A stretch of 64,000 bases of DNA from Blastococcus sp. DSM 46786 (GCF_900109665.1 NZ_FOAO01000009.1:115634-179633); one strand, 5' to 3'. Positions 27,601 through 36,084 are shown, counted from the first letter of the stretch. The notes: generated by a model not told the origin, from the letters alone. Program-made: numbers and translations.

Positions 27601-29790
27601 GTCGACGTAGAGCACCATCCCTTGGCGGCTCAACGTGGCCACGACGTGGTGCCACTTGCCGTCGTTGTACGACGCCGGGCCCGTGACCGTGCGCTGCGTG
27701 CCCGGGTAGACCCCGAACGACAGCCGGCCGAGCCTGTCCATGTAGACGTTCCGGTCGTGCTGCGTGCTCGTGCCGGTGCGCGCGTTGCCGAAGCCGAGGA
27801 TCTTGCCGCCCGAGCTCGTGGTCGTCCGGATCCAGGTCTCCAGACTGAACACCTGCGGTCCGGTGACGGCGGTACGGGTGGCGGCGAAGCCCGACGTCCA
27901 ACCGTTGAAACGGGTGGCGGTGTCACGATCGCCCTGGATCGCGCCCTGCACGGCGCGCGTCACACCGGAGTTGACCGTCAGGTCCATCTGTCCGGCGTAG
28001 TCCCAGCCGGTGGAGCCCGAGGGCTCGCCCAGCGACCAGACGTCGATCGCCCCGTCCGCGGAGACGGCCTGCAGGTAGGGCCGCTGCGTGCCCGCGCTGG
28101 CCGCCGGCACCGTGGCCGTCGTCCAGGCCGACGACCGCTGGTTGCCGAAGGGGTCGGTCACCGTCACCAGCCAGCGGTGCGCTCCGGCGGTCGAACCCGT
28201 GTCGGCACAGCCGTAGATCGGCAGCCGCCACCACAGGGAGGCCTGCGTGACCTCGCACACCGGTGCGGAGTCCGCGCTGTCGCGGTGCACGCGGTAGGTC
28301 AGGTGCTCGTTGTCGGCGTCGGCGACCGCCGTCCAGCCGACGCGGACCGCCCCGTGCACCATCGTGGCCGTCGGCGTGAACGTGGCGTCGGTCTTCGGGC
28401 CCACCTTGTTCGGCGCGATGGAGGGGACGGCGAAACGGACGAGCCCCTGCTGCTTGAACCCGTTCACCGACGGGAACTCGCCGCCGTAGACGACGTAGTC
28501 GCCGTTGCCGGTGACCGTCCAGCCGGCCTGGCCCTGGCCGGTGTAGGTGCCCGGCACGAAGGCCGGTGCCCAGGCCTGGTGGGCAGGGGCCGGCTGACCG
28601 CGCAGCGGGTTGCCGATGGACCCGGAGTTGGTGCCGACCGCCGCCTTGCTGAAGGCGTTGGCGAACATGTGGATCCGCTTGGGGCTCTGCTCCGGGAAGC
28701 TGCCGATGTTGGCGCAGTCGTGGGCGTGCGAGGCCGAGTACACGACGTCACCGGTCGCGTAGGTCGAGTAGCTGTCCCCGTAGCAGTCGACGAACCACCG
28801 CACCGCGCCGCCGTCGGCGGCCGCGGCGAAGAGACCCTCGAGGTTGCCCGGTCCGTAGAAGTTGTAGCCGGTCCCGTAGACGTCGGTGCCGTCGGTGCTC
28901 AGGTTCCAGATCGCCGAGTTCACGCCCTGGTTGGTGATGTACCGGTTGACCGCGAAGGGGAGGGTCGCACCGGTCTGCGCGTCCAGCGCGCCCACGCCCG
29001 TGGCCTTGGTGCCGTTGAGGCTGTCGAACCGGCCGGCCGCGACGACCTGGGCACCACCGGAGGTCACCACGAGGCTGAGCACCGCGTTGCTGGTGGCCTT
29101 GTTCCCGTCCTTGTTGCCGGCGGTCGAGCCGACCCCCGGCTGGGGAGCCCACGGCAGCAGGGCACCCGTGGTGGCGGAGACGGCGGCGAGCTTGTTGCGG
29201 CCGGTCGAGCCGACCGCCGTGAAGTCGCCACCGAGGTACACAGTGCTGCCGGTCGCGGCGATCGTGCGGACCTTGGCGTTGACGGCCGGGCGGAAGTCCT
29301 CGACGAGCTGTCCCGTGGCGGTGCTGAAGGCAGCGACGCGGGGGCGGGGCAGCCGGTCGACCTCGGTGAAGTCGCCGCCCACGTAGACGCGCGAGCCGTC
29401 CGGGGACGCGGTGACGGTGACCGCCTGCCCGTTGAGCCGTGGCGCGAAGGACGCGTCGAGGACCCCGGTGCGGATGTCGTAGGCGAGAAGGTTGGTGCGG
29501 GGGGTCTCGGAGGTGCCCGCCGGGGCTCCGGCCGGGCGCGCACTGGTGAACTTCCCGGCCGCGTACACGGTCGTGCCGACGACGACCTGCGACCACACGA
29601 CGCCATCGATCTGCACGGTGGGGAGCGGGTCCGCCGTCACCGTCGTGGGTGTGGCCGGGTCGGCCGGGTCGCGTGGCAGGGAGTCGGCCTGCGCCTTCCC
29701 CGGCCCTGCGCCCAGCGCTCCGACGAGCGTGACGAGCGCGACGAGCGCCGCGAGCAGCGCTCTGGGCGCCGCAGTGGTCCGTGCAGACAT
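24637..29790 (-). CDS. Large secreted PKD/LamG repeat protein (1717 aa)
   Basis: Exported surface or matrix protein. A signal peptide (1 to about 35, hydrophobic ALLAALVALVTLVGALG, then QADS) is followed by a region with delta-60/propeller-like repeats (VYVGGDFTEV, VYLGGDFTAV) to about residue 440, an Fn3-like part, a LamG-type domain (about 579-790, SLETWIRTTTS, WHHVVATLS), and three tandem modules, each a PKD domain (WDFGDGSTG, SHAYAEAGTYSVVLTVTDD; about 797-881, 1104-1189, 1411-1494) plus a roughly 210-residue beta-rich domain (DGFERSVASGFG, YVYLAGRR). No sortase or C-terminal membrane anchor is seen. ATG 29790 is chosen over ATG 29799 because GGGGG is nine bases upstream. Located inside the polysaccharide island, so a carbohydrate-binding or adhesin role is inferred. 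Confidence 0.88.
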   Translation of the reverse strand: MSARTTAAPRALLAALVALVTLVGALGAGPGKAQADSLPRDPADPATPTTVTADPLPTVQIDGVVWSQVVVGTTVYAAGKFTSARPAGAPAGTSETPRTNLLAYDIRTGVLDASFAPRLNGQAVTVTASPDGSRVYVGGDFTEVDRLPRPRVAAFSTATGQLVEDFRPAVNAKVRTIAATGSTVYLGGDFTAVGSTGRNKLAAVSATTGALLPWAPQPGVGSTAGNKDGNKATSNAVLSLVVTSGGAQVVAAGRFDSLNGTKATGVGALDAQTGATLPFAVNRYITNQGVNSAIWNLSTDGTDVYGTGYNFYGPGNLEGLFAAAADGGAVRWFVDCYGDSYSTYATGDVVYSASHAHDCANIGSFPEQSPKRIHMFANAFSKAAVGTNSGSIGNPLRGQPAPAHQAWAPAFVPGTYTGQGQAGWTVTGNGDYVVYGGEFPSVNGFKQQGLVRFAVPSIAPNKVGPKTDATFTPTATMVHGAVRVGWTAVADADNEHLTYRVHRDSADSAPVCEVTQASLWWRLPIYGCADTGSTAGAHRWLVTVTDPFGNQRSSAWTTATVPAASAGTQRPYLQAVSADGAIDVWSLGEPSGSTGWDYAGQMDLTVNSGVTRAVQGAIQGDRDTATRFNGWTSGFAATRTAVTGPQVFSLETWIRTTTSSGGKILGFGNARTGTSTQHDRNVYMDRLGRLSFGVYPGTQRTVTGPASYNDGKWHHVVATLSRQGMVLYVDGARVAARTDTVSAEQFSGYWRIGGDTTWAGAPFFAGQIDEVAIYPTALSAEQVARHHLLGSTGELPNQAPTAVLESAVTELWVSLDGSGSTDPDGSVAGYVWDFGDGSTGTGATASHAYAEAGTYSVVLTVTDDDGATATATREVTVTAAEAGAPLVADGFERSVASGFGEADRGGAWATVGETSVSSGAGRLQLGVGRSASAYLPGGAVADVATQVAVSMDALPTGGGAYVYLAGRRLEAADYRASVKVTSTGKVVLGLSRLEAGRETKLTAVEVAGVRYTPGAVLLIRLEVTGTGTTALNAKAWLAGTAEPTGWQTAAGDSTPALQKPGGVGVAAFLSGSATAPVQVRVDDLWAGLAGTTPATETPPPPPANVPPAAAFGTAGKGLAAEFDGSASADPDGSITGYSWDFGDGATGSGVTATHTYAAAGTYEVRLTVTDDDGATGTVTQAVAVSSSSAPPAAADDSFGRTVGVGWGSADTGGAWSTTTGTSVSDGAGQLQLGAGRSSSAYLAEVAVTDVATQVAVSMDALPTGGGGYVYLAGRRLEAADYRASVKVTAAGKVVLGLSRLEAARETKLAAVEVAGVTYTPGAVLRVRLDLAGSGTTVLNAKAWLAGTAEPAAWQVTASDSTAALQGPGGVGVAAFLSGSATTPLRVSVDDLWAGPAGTTPTSTTPPPPPANAAPTATFESAVAGLTVSVDGSASVDADGSVTGYAWDFGDGSTGSGATVSHAYAEAGTYSVVLAVTDDRGATGTVTRQVSVTGPVTAPEEGAPLVADGFERSVASGFGLADVGGPWTMAGPGSVSGGAGSLDLAPGSASSGYLTGVAVADVATQVAVSMDALPTGGGAYVYLAGRRVEAADYRASVKVTATGKVVLGLSRLEAGRETKLTAVELTGVRYTPGAVLLVRLEVTGTGTTALNAKAWLAGTAEPTGWQATAGDSTPALQKPGGVGVAAFLSGTATAPVQVRVDDLWAGAPGTAPGAHPAG
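24650..27400. repeat. Three long direct repeats inside the PKD protein gene
   Basis: Each unit is about 0.9 kb (about 24650-25560, 25590-26480, 26520-27400), covering one PKD plus one beta-rich domain. Long stretches are nearly identical at DNA level, for example the part encoding ALPTGG(G)YVYLAGRR and the part encoding LNAKAWLAGTAEP. Units 1 and 3 are the closest pair. Confidence 0.88.
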
Positions 29791-29972
29791 CAGGTGCATC
29801 CCCCGGTTCGGCCGTGCTGGCACACCGGTTCCTCTCGGACCGGCTGGCGAACACTAAGCGTGAGGACGAGCCCCGAGTCATCCCCCGATCCGGTGACGGA
29901 GCGTGGTGGTGGGTCCACATTCACCCTGACGAGGTGACCGTGCGTCACCTGTTCAGCCCCCTGGGAACGCCG

Positions 29973-30002
29973 ACGGGGCCCTGGCTGTCGCCAGGGCCCC
30001 GT
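29973..30002. terminator. Perfect 13-bp hairpin terminator
   Basis: ACGGGGCCCTGGC and GCCAGGGCCCCGT pair perfectly around TGTC, 23 nt past the stop of the minus-strand gene at 30026. It should end transcription of the sugar-transferase to secreted-protein unit and insulate it from the PKD protein gene. Confidence 0.8.
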
Positions 30003-30025
30003 GGGCCGGGTGGAGCGGTCGCAGC

Positions 30026-30709
30026 TCAGGCCGCCGCTCCGCTGAACACCAGGTAAGGGGCGCCGGGCCGGTAGCCGACGGAGACGGTCACGGTCTCCCG
30101 GGTGTCCTCGGGGACGCCGAAGACGTAGACGCCCTCCGCCGCGCCGCCCGGCTCCAGGACGCCGGCGAACGGAGCAGCGGACGGGTCGTCGATCGGCGAG
30201 GCCGGGGTCTGCTCGGCCCCGTAGGCCATGGTGACCACGGCACCGTCGAGGGGCGCCGGCGCCGCGGTGCCGTTCACCAGTCGGACGGTGACCCGGAGCG
30301 CCGGGCCCGCGACGTTGCCCGGGCCGGTCGCCGTCGCCTCCACCGCCTGCAGGGACAGCAACGCCCCCGTCATGCCGTCGCCGATCCGGGCCGTGGCGTC
30401 CAGCCCGACCGCTGCCAGGCTCGGAGGCAACTCAGCGGGATCACCTGTGGGCGCAGCCTGGCCGTCGGCAGGAGCCGACGGCGCCGGCGCGTCGTCTGCG
30501 GGACCGGTGTCCGACCCGGTCTCCTGCGCACCGGTCGACGTAGCGGTGGCGACTGCCGCGGGCGAGTTCGCCGGCGCCCCGGCCCCGGCCCCGGCCCAGA
30601 GCGCGACGGCGAGCAGGAGCGCGGCCATGAGCGTGACGGCGCCTGCGGCGACCGCGCTGCGTCGCCGCGACCACCACGGTGGGGTAGGACGCGAGGTGCC
30701 GGTGGTCAT
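30026..30709 (-). CDS. Uncharacterised membrane-anchored/secreted protein
   Basis: 227 residues; I do not recognise a family. Layout: a cytoplasmic PTPPWWSRRRS stretch, one transmembrane or signal segment (about 18-40, AVAAGAVTLMAALLLAVALW), an Ala/Pro/Thr/Asp-rich linker (about 42-95), and a globular beta-rich domain (about 100-227) with LRVTVRLVNGTAAPAPLDGA and VYVFGVPEDTRETVTVSVGY, reminiscent of DUF4352-like immunoglobulin folds in actinobacterial lipoproteins but without the lipobox. ATG 30709 overlaps the CDP-alcohol phosphotransferase stop (ATGA), so it is translated with it. This coupling suggests a role in the same cell-surface pathway. Confidence 0.75.
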   Translation of the reverse strand: MTTGTSRPTPPWWSRRRSAVAAGAVTLMAALLLAVALWAGAGAGAPANSPAAVATATSTGAQETGSDTGPADDAPAPSAPADGQAAPTGDPAELPPSLAAVGLDATARIGDGMTGALLSLQAVEATATGPGNVAGPALRVTVRLVNGTAAPAPLDGAVVTMAYGAEQTPASPIDDPSAAPFAGVLEPGGAAEGVYVFGVPEDTRETVTVSVGYRPGAPYLVFSGAAA

Positions 30710-31470
30710 GGAGCGAGCCTTCCGATCTCGTGGAACCACGTGACGCACGCCAGGGCCAGGTAGCCGGCCGTGGCGAGGAACAGGGCGCCGTACGCGGCGA
30801 GGAACACCGTCGGGGCCCCGAGGAGCAGGAAGACGAGGCAGAGCACCCCGTAGTCGGTGGGGAGCGCGGCCAGGGAGCGCACCATGCCGGGCCGCTCCCC
30901 GGTCGGTGTCGCCCGCGTGCGGGCGCCGTGCTGCGCGCGCAGCGCCTCGTTGAGGAGCGTGGCGAAGAAGAGGACGACCGAGACGACGGAGAAGCCCAGC
31001 GGCACGAGCAGGAGGGCGTCGACGTCGAACACCCCGGAACGGTGGAGCCCGATCAGCAGTGCCAGGTGCAGACTCGCGATCTTGACGGCGTCCACCATGT
31101 GGTCCAGCCACTCACCCGCAGGGGATCCCCCGCCGCGGAGTCGGGCGAGCTGACCGTCGGCGGCGTCGAAGGCGTAACCCACGGCCAGGCAGACGGTCAC
31201 CGCCGCACCCAGCGCCCACGACGGCGGGACGAGGGCCAGCAGCGCGATGCCCGTGAAGGTGAACAGGGCGCTGATGCCGGTGACGGCGTTGGGGGTCAGA
31301 CGGGCGTGGAAGGCCAGCGCCGCGAGCACCCGGCCGGCCTTCCGGTTCACGAACCGGGAGTACGCGGGCGCACCCTGGGCGCCCTTCTGCGCGGCCGACA
31401 GGCGGCGGATGGTGTCGCGGACGCTCTCGGCCGGTGCGGCGGCTGCCCGCACCGTGCCGGTGACGGTCAC
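30706..31470 (-). CDS. CDP-alcohol phosphatidyltransferase family enzyme
   Basis: Integral membrane enzyme that swaps CMP on a CDP-alcohol for another alcohol acceptor. 254 residues with about six helices. The catalytic signature DG-x2-AR-x8-G-x3-D-x3-D is complete (DGQLAR...GEWLDHMVD, from about residue 107). The N-terminal part is amphipathic with a KGAQGAPAYSRFVNRKAGR motif found in inositol-phosphate or polyol-phosphate members. Start GTG 31470 overlaps the upstream GT stop (GTGA). In this island it may transfer a phospho-alcohol onto the polysaccharide or its lipid, using a CDP-alcohol made by the TagD-like enzyme at 13853; that link is inference. Confidence 0.9.
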   Translation of the reverse strand: MTVTGTVRAAAAPAESVRDTIRRLSAAQKGAQGAPAYSRFVNRKAGRVLAALAFHARLTPNAVTGISALFTFTGIALLALVPPSWALGAAVTVCLAVGYAFDAADGQLARLRGGGSPAGEWLDHMVDAVKIASLHLALLIGLHRSGVFDVDALLLVPLGFSVVSVVLFFATLLNEALRAQHGARTRATPTGERPGMVRSLAALPTDYGVLCLVFLLLGAPTVFLAAYGALFLATAGYLALACVTWFHEIGRLAP

Positions 31471-32717
31471 TGCTGGGCCCCCGGGAAGGAGATGACATCG
31501 TGCCGGGGCGCGACGCGTCCACCCCCGACCCTCTCCTCACCGGCCGCGCGGCGCGGGAAGGGCACCGGAGCCGGGACCGAGATGGGCGCGGGGAGGCGCC
31601 GACCCGACGGCCGCCGGCTCGGCACGCGCCGTCCGGCCAGCCGCAGCGCGAGCTGCTCGTAGCCGACGGCGACCTCGTCCCAGTCGTAGCCCTGCGCCAG
31701 CCGGCGGGCGCGCCGCCCGGCCCGGCGCACCCGCTCGGGAGAGGCCTCGGCGGCGTCGACGAGTGCGGCGACGTCGGCCGGGCTGGCGAAGAACCGGCCG
31801 GAGTCCTCGACCACCTCGCGGTTGAAGTCCACGTCGTAGGCGAGGACCGCGGTCCCGGCGCCGATGGCGCGCAGCAGCGACGGGTTCGTCCCGCCCACCG
31901 AGTGGCCGTGCAGGTAGGTGTAGGCGTGCGCGTAGAGCTGGTCGAGCTGCTCCTGGTCCCAGACGCCGCCGAGGAAGCGCACCCGCTCGTCGGCCAGCCC
32001 GTGCACGCGGGCGGTGTACCCGTCGGAGTACGGGGCGGACCCGACGACGACCAGGGGCTTGCGCGCCCCGCTGCGCCGGTAGCCGTCGACGATGACGTCG
32101 ACGTGGTTCTCCGGCTCGAAGCGGGCGACGGCGAGGTGGTAGCCGCCCGGGGTGAGGCCCAGCTCCGCCAGCTTGCCGGTGCCCGGCTCGATGATCGGGG
32201 CGCCGTAGGTGAGCAGGGTGGTGGGCACCCCGAACTCCGACCGGTAGTAGTCGGCGATCCCCTGGGCGTCGGCGATGAGCGCGTCGGACCAGCGCACCGC
32301 CAGCGCCTCGGCCAGCCGGTAGTAGCGCTGCCCGATCGGACCCCACTTGGCCCGCTTCCACTCGAGCCCGTCGACGTGCGTGGCGACCGGGATGCGGGCG
32401 GTGCGCAGCGCCGGGAGCAGCGGCGCGTTGGCCGCGTTGAAGACGAAGGCGGCGTCCGTGCGGTGCGCCACCAGGTGGGCCACGGAGAGCGCCGAGTGGC
32501 TGAGTGTCTCCAGTGATCGCTTGCGGGCCGCGGGCAGGTGCACCAGCTCCATGCCCAGGTGCTCGCCGGGGCGCTCGGTCCGCCCCGGGACGGTGCGGCA
32601 GTACACGACCACCCGGTGCCCCCGGTCGGCGAGCCGGCGGCCGACCTCCTCGACGGCGGTCTCGAACCCGCCGTACCGAGCGGGCACCCCGCGCGTGCCG
32701 ACCATGGCGATCCGCAT
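31467..32717 (-). CDS. DUF1972-type family 4 glycosyltransferase
   Basis: 416-residue GT-B enzyme. The N-terminal DUF1972 domain is explicit (RIAMVGTRGVPARYGGFETA, as in WchF/RgpA-like rhamnosyltransferases), with HVDGLEWKRAKWG in the middle; the C-terminal donor domain has LAVARFEPENHVDVIVDGY and YLHGHSVGGTNPSLLRAIG. Such enzymes add the second sugar (often rhamnose) to the priming sugar-PP-lipid. Its position between the priming transferase and the CDP-alcohol enzyme fits. The last 45 residues are a Pro/Arg-rich tail. ATG 32717 is the canonical start. Confidence 0.9.
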   Translation of the reverse strand: MRIAMVGTRGVPARYGGFETAVEEVGRRLADRGHRVVVYCRTVPGRTERPGEHLGMELVHLPAARKRSLETLSHSALSVAHLVAHRTDAAFVFNAANAPLLPALRTARIPVATHVDGLEWKRAKWGPIGQRYYRLAEALAVRWSDALIADAQGIADYYRSEFGVPTTLLTYGAPIIEPGTGKLAELGLTPGGYHLAVARFEPENHVDVIVDGYRRSGARKPLVVVGSAPYSDGYTARVHGLADERVRFLGGVWDQEQLDQLYAHAYTYLHGHSVGGTNPSLLRAIGAGTAVLAYDVDFNREVVEDSGRFFASPADVAALVDAAEASPERVRRAGRRARRLAQGYDWDEVAVGYEQLALRLAGRRVPSRRPSGRRLPAPISVPAPVPFPRRAAGEERVGGGRVAPRHDVISFPGAQQ

Positions 32718-32869
32718 GGCCCCTCCGTCCGTCTCCGAGGGCGCGGGCCGGTCACCTGCTCGGTGCCGTCCCGGCGTCCGTCTTCCAGGAGCTTCGCCGA
32801 GCGGACGGCCGCGGTGGACCGTTCCGGGGGGTCGCGTGACCCCTGCGGGTGACGCTCGCGAGGGGGAGG

Positions 32870-34375
32870 TCAGTACGCGCCGGAGCGGGAAAGCACCGCC
32901 CGCCCGGTCTTCCAGAGGATCACGGCATCCAGCGCCAGCGACCAGTTCTCCACGTAGCGCAGGTCCAGGCGCACCGACTCCTCCCAGGAGAGGTCGCTGC
33001 GGCCGGAGATCTGCCACAGGCCGGTGAGCCCGGGCTTCACCAGCAGCCGCCGGCTCACCGAGGAGTCGTAGCGCGCGACCTCCGCGGGCAGCGGCGGGCG
33101 CGGACCGACCAGCGACATGCCGCCACCCAGCACGTTGAGCAGCTGGGGCAGCTCGTCGAGGGAGAGCCGGCGGAGCAGCCGCCCGACGGGGGTGACCCGC
33201 GGGTCGGCCCGGATCTTGAACAGCGGGCCGTCGGAGATGTTCTCCGCGCGCAGCTGCTCGAGCTGCCGGTCGGCGTCGATCACCATGCTGCGGAACTTCA
33301 GCATCGTGAAGGTGCGCCCGCCGAGACCCACGCGCTCCTGGCGGTAGAGCACCGGCCCGGCGCTGGTGCACCGGACGGCGACGGCGATGACCAGCAGCAG
33401 GGGCGAGAGGACGAGCAGCGCCAGCGCCGCGACCGCACGGTCCATGCCACCCTTGACGACGCGCCGCCAGCCCTCGAAGCAGGGCTCCTCCACGGCCAGC
33501 AGCGGCAGCCCCTCGAAGGGGCGGATGTGCAGCCGCGGGCCGGCCACCTCGATCAGGCCCGGCGCCACGAGCAGCTCGATGCCGGTGCCCTCGAGCTGCC
33601 AGGACAGCCGCCGGAGGTACTGCGCCGCCGTCTCGCTGGCGGAGGTGACGGCGATCGTGTCCGCGTCGTAGGTCCCGGCCAGGAGCAGGACGTCGTCGAG
33701 GCCGCCGACGGGCACGCCGGCCCGCTCGGCGACCCGCACGCGGTCGTCCGGGGTGACGGCGGCGGCGACCACCTCCAGGCCGCCGAAGCGCTCGCGCTGC
33801 AGCCGCGTGACCAGCTCCAGCACCGCCCCGCCGCGCCCCACGACGACGACCTTCTTGGTGCAGAGCCCCTGCGCCCGCAACCCGCGGAGGCGGGTGCGCG
33901 CGGCGTACCGGCCGAGCAGCGTGGCGAGCACCAGGACGGGCAGGGCGGCGACGACGAGCGCGCGGCTCAGCTCGAGCGCGGCGGCGTAGGACAGGAAGCT
34001 GGTGGTGCCCAGGAGGAGCAGCCCGGCGCGGCCGACGCGGCGGTACTCGTCGCTCCCGGTGCCGTACACCCGCTCGGAGTAGGCGCCGGTGCACGCGAGC
34101 AGGACCGGCCAGGCCGCCACGAGGGCGAGCGCGGCCCAGAAGAGAACCGTGCCCGGCCCGGCCGGGTCGGCGCGGGCGACCAGCACGGTGGCGCCCGCGG
34201 CGGCGGCCAGCGCGGTCTCCACCGCGACCAGCGTCCGGCTGTAGGTCCGCACCCAGGCCGGGGCGGCGCGCCGGGCCAGCAGCCGGGCGCGCGGGACCGG
34301 GGCAGCGGCGGATCCGCCGGAAGCCCCCGGCAGGATCACCGCTCCCGAGCTCGCCTGGTGGCGGTCCAGCAGCAT
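32870..34375 (-). CDS. Polyprenyl glycosylphosphotransferase (initiating sugar transferase, WbaP/CpsE-like)
   Basis: Starts the repeat unit by moving a sugar-1-phosphate from its nucleotide onto undecaprenyl phosphate. 501 residues: four to five N-terminal helices (about 45-165), a CoA-binding-like Rossmann region (KKVVVVGRGGAV), then the transferase domain (about 306-501) with a re-entrant membrane helix, KFRSM, LSLDELPQLLNVLGGGMSLV, GPRPPLPAEVARY, KPGLTGLWQISGRS and DLRYVENWSL. The length is the family norm. ATG 34375. It heads the minus-strand run 34375-30026 and is the right-hand edge of the island; galU at 57897 could supply its UDP-glucose. Confidence 0.95.
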   Translation of the reverse strand: MLLDRHQASSGAVILPGASGGSAAAPVPRARLLARRAAPAWVRTYSRTLVAVETALAAAAGATVLVARADPAGPGTVLFWAALALVAAWPVLLACTGAYSERVYGTGSDEYRRVGRAGLLLLGTTSFLSYAAALELSRALVVAALPVLVLATLLGRYAARTRLRGLRAQGLCTKKVVVVGRGGAVLELVTRLQRERFGGLEVVAAAVTPDDRVRVAERAGVPVGGLDDVLLLAGTYDADTIAVTSASETAAQYLRRLSWQLEGTGIELLVAPGLIEVAGPRLHIRPFEGLPLLAVEEPCFEGWRRVVKGGMDRAVAALALLVLSPLLLVIAVAVRCTSAGPVLYRQERVGLGGRTFTMLKFRSMVIDADRQLEQLRAENISDGPLFKIRADPRVTPVGRLLRRLSLDELPQLLNVLGGGMSLVGPRPPLPAEVARYDSSVSRRLLVKPGLTGLWQISGRSDLSWEESVRLDLRYVENWSLALDAVILWKTGRAVLSRSGAY

Positions 34376-34569
34376 GCGTTCCCCCGAACGTTACGCACCG
34401 TATCCGTCTCGACATGCCGCCGGCCCGGGCGACGGCGGCCGGGCAGCGGCTCCACCGGGGCACGGCGGTGCTGATCGCCAGCAACCCTCACAGCGGGCCG
34501 ACCGGGCCGTCAACACGGAGCGTCACGCTGTCACCCGATAGGGCCGTGCGGTGTGCCCGTCCGAGGGCG

Positions 34570-35217
34570 TCAGGTGCGGGGGTGGACCTGGTTCTGCGCG
34601 GCCTCCAGGCCGGACGTGAGCAGCAGCTCGGCGGCGTCCGCGGCCTCGACCAGCAGCAGGTCGAGCTCCTTGCGCTCGGTCGCCGAGAAGTCCTTGAGCA
34701 CGAAGTCGGCGGGGTCCTGCCGGCCGGGGGGCCGGCCGATCCCCACGCGGACCCGCAGGTAGTCCTTGCTGCCGGTCGAGCGGGTGATCGAGCGCAGGCC
34801 GTTGTGGCCGCCCTCGCCACCGCCGCGCTTGAGCCGCACGACGCCGAAGTCGATGTCCAGCTCGTCGTGCACGACGACCAGCTGCTCGGCCGGCAGCTTG
34901 TGGTAGTCGAGCAGCCCGCGCACCGGGCCGCCGGATTCGTTCATGTAGGTCAGCGGCTGGGCGAGCACGACCCGGCGGCCCGCCAGCCGGCCCTCACCGG
35001 AGAGAGCGCGGGCCCGGGCGCCCTTGCCTGGGGCGAGCCGGATCCCGGCCCGCCGCGCCAGCTCCTCGAGGACCATCGCGCCCACGTTGTGCCGGTTGCC
35101 GGCGTACGCCGGTCCGGGGTTGCCCAGGCCGGCGACCAGGTAGGGCCCCTCGGGCGGCGGGGACGCCGCAGGGGCGCCGGCGGTGCCGGCGCCCCTGCGG
35201 TCCGTGCTCTCGGTCAG
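34570..35217 (-). CDS. pth: Peptidyl-tRNA hydrolase; probable CTG start
   Basis: Recycles peptidyl-tRNA by cutting the ester bond. The conserved body is intact: [17 protein letters not shown] (catalytic His in RHNVG), [27 protein letters not shown] (catalytic Asp), [25 protein letters not shown]. There is no ATG, GTG or TTG upstream of GLGNPG in this frame after the rplY stop; CTG 35217 has GAGG six bases upstream (overlapping the rplY TGA) and gives 215 residues. The 25-residue leader then includes a perfect 15-bp DNA palindrome. If translation began further in, at the L of LVAGLGNPG, it would lack a ribosome site. It is coupled to rplY. Confidence 0.88.
   Translation of the reverse strand: MTESTDRRGAGTAGAPAASPPPEGPYLVAGLGNPGPAYAGNRHNVGAMVLEELARRAGIRLAPGKGARARALSGEGRLAGRRVVLAQPLTYMNESGGPVRGLLDYHKLPAEQLVVVHDELDIDFGVVRLKRGGGEGGHNGLRSITRSTGSKDYLRVRVGIGRPPGRQDPADFVLKDFSATERKELDLLLVEAADAAELLLTSGLEAAQNQVHPRT
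35167..35199. repeat. Perfect 15-bp hairpin between rplY and pth
   Basis: CGCAGGGGCGCCGGC and GCCGGCGCCCCTGCG pair perfectly around a 3-nt loop, 16 nt inside the proposed pth start. It could attenuate rplY-pth transcription or slow early translation of pth. Confidence 0.85.
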
Positions 35218-35225
35218 CGGATGCC

Positions 35226-35939
35226 TCAGTCGTCCGTGCTGTTCCCGGCGGCGTCCATCGACTCGCCGCTGCCCTGGTCGAGCGGCTCGGGAACGACATC
35301 CCCCTCGCCGGCGCCCTCGGCCGCCTCGTCGGACTCCTCGCGCTCGATGCCGGCCTCGGCCTCGGCCTCGGCGAGCTCGGCCTCCAGGGCCTCGGCCGTG
35401 GGCGCGCCCAGGAAGCCGATGACCAGGGCCTCGGGGTCGGTGATCAGCGTGGAGCCCGTGGGCAGCACGAGGTCACCGGCGGTGATGCCCTGCCCGGCCT
35501 GGCGGCCGGTGACGTCGACCTCGATGCTCTCGGGCAGCTTGGTCGCGTCCGCCTCGATCGAGACGGTGTTCAGCTGGTGGTTCGGGATCGAGTCCGGCGC
35601 GGGCTGCCCGACGATCACGATCGGCACGTCGACGGTGGTCTTCTCGCCGCGGCGGACGACCAGCAGGTCGACGTGCTCGTGCACGCGGGTCAGCGGGTCG
35701 CGCTGCACGGCCTTGGTCAGCGCCAGCTGCTCCTTGCCCTCCAGCACGACGGTCAGCAGGACGTTGCTGCCGCCGTTGCGCAGCGCCGCGGCGAACTCGC
35801 GGGCCGGCAGGGACAGGTGGACGACGTCCTGGCCGTGCCCGTACAGGACGGCGGGGACGCGGCCGGCGCGCCGGGTGCGGCGGGCGCTGCCCTTGCCGAA
35901 CTCGGTACGGGTCTCGGCCTCGAGACGGAAGTCAGCCAC
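35226..35939 (-). CDS. rplY: 50S ribosomal protein L25 / general stress protein Ctc
   Basis: 5S rRNA-binding protein, long Ctc form with the TL5-type C-terminal domain; 237 residues. N-terminal L25 domain: [53 protein letters not shown]5 domain from about residue 95 ([20 protein letters not shown]). The acidic tail ([19 protein letters not shown]) is typical of actinobacteria. The start GTG 35939 has GAGGAG nine bases upstream. It is immediately upstream of pth, the usual actinobacterial pair. Confidence 0.95.
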   Translation of the reverse strand: MADFRLEAETRTEFGKGSARRTRRAGRVPAVLYGHGQDVVHLSLPAREFAAALRNGGSNVLLTVVLEGKEQLALTKAVQRDPLTRVHEHVDLLVVRRGEKTTVDVPIVIVGQPAPDSIPNHQLNTVSIEADATKLPESIEVDVTGRQAGQGITAGDLVLPTGSTLITDPEALVIGFLGAPTAEALEAELAEAEAEAGIEREESDEAAEGAGEGDVVPEPLDQGSGESMDAAGNSTDD

Positions 35940-36084
35940 GGTGGTGTGCTCCTCGGAAGGTGGATCGGTCTGCGGGCCGGCGACCGGGCGCAGCACACCC
36001 CACGGGGCACACGCACGTCGATCACGGAGTACGGGTGGACCGTCTCCCTCGCCGGGCAACGGGGAACAGGCTACCCCAGCCCGG

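Noticed and set aside
24649..29937. Long plus-strand open frame opposite the PKD protein gene
   Set aside because: Low-complexity Arg/Gly/His/Val composition without domains; it is an antisense frame kept open by GC-rich codon bias.
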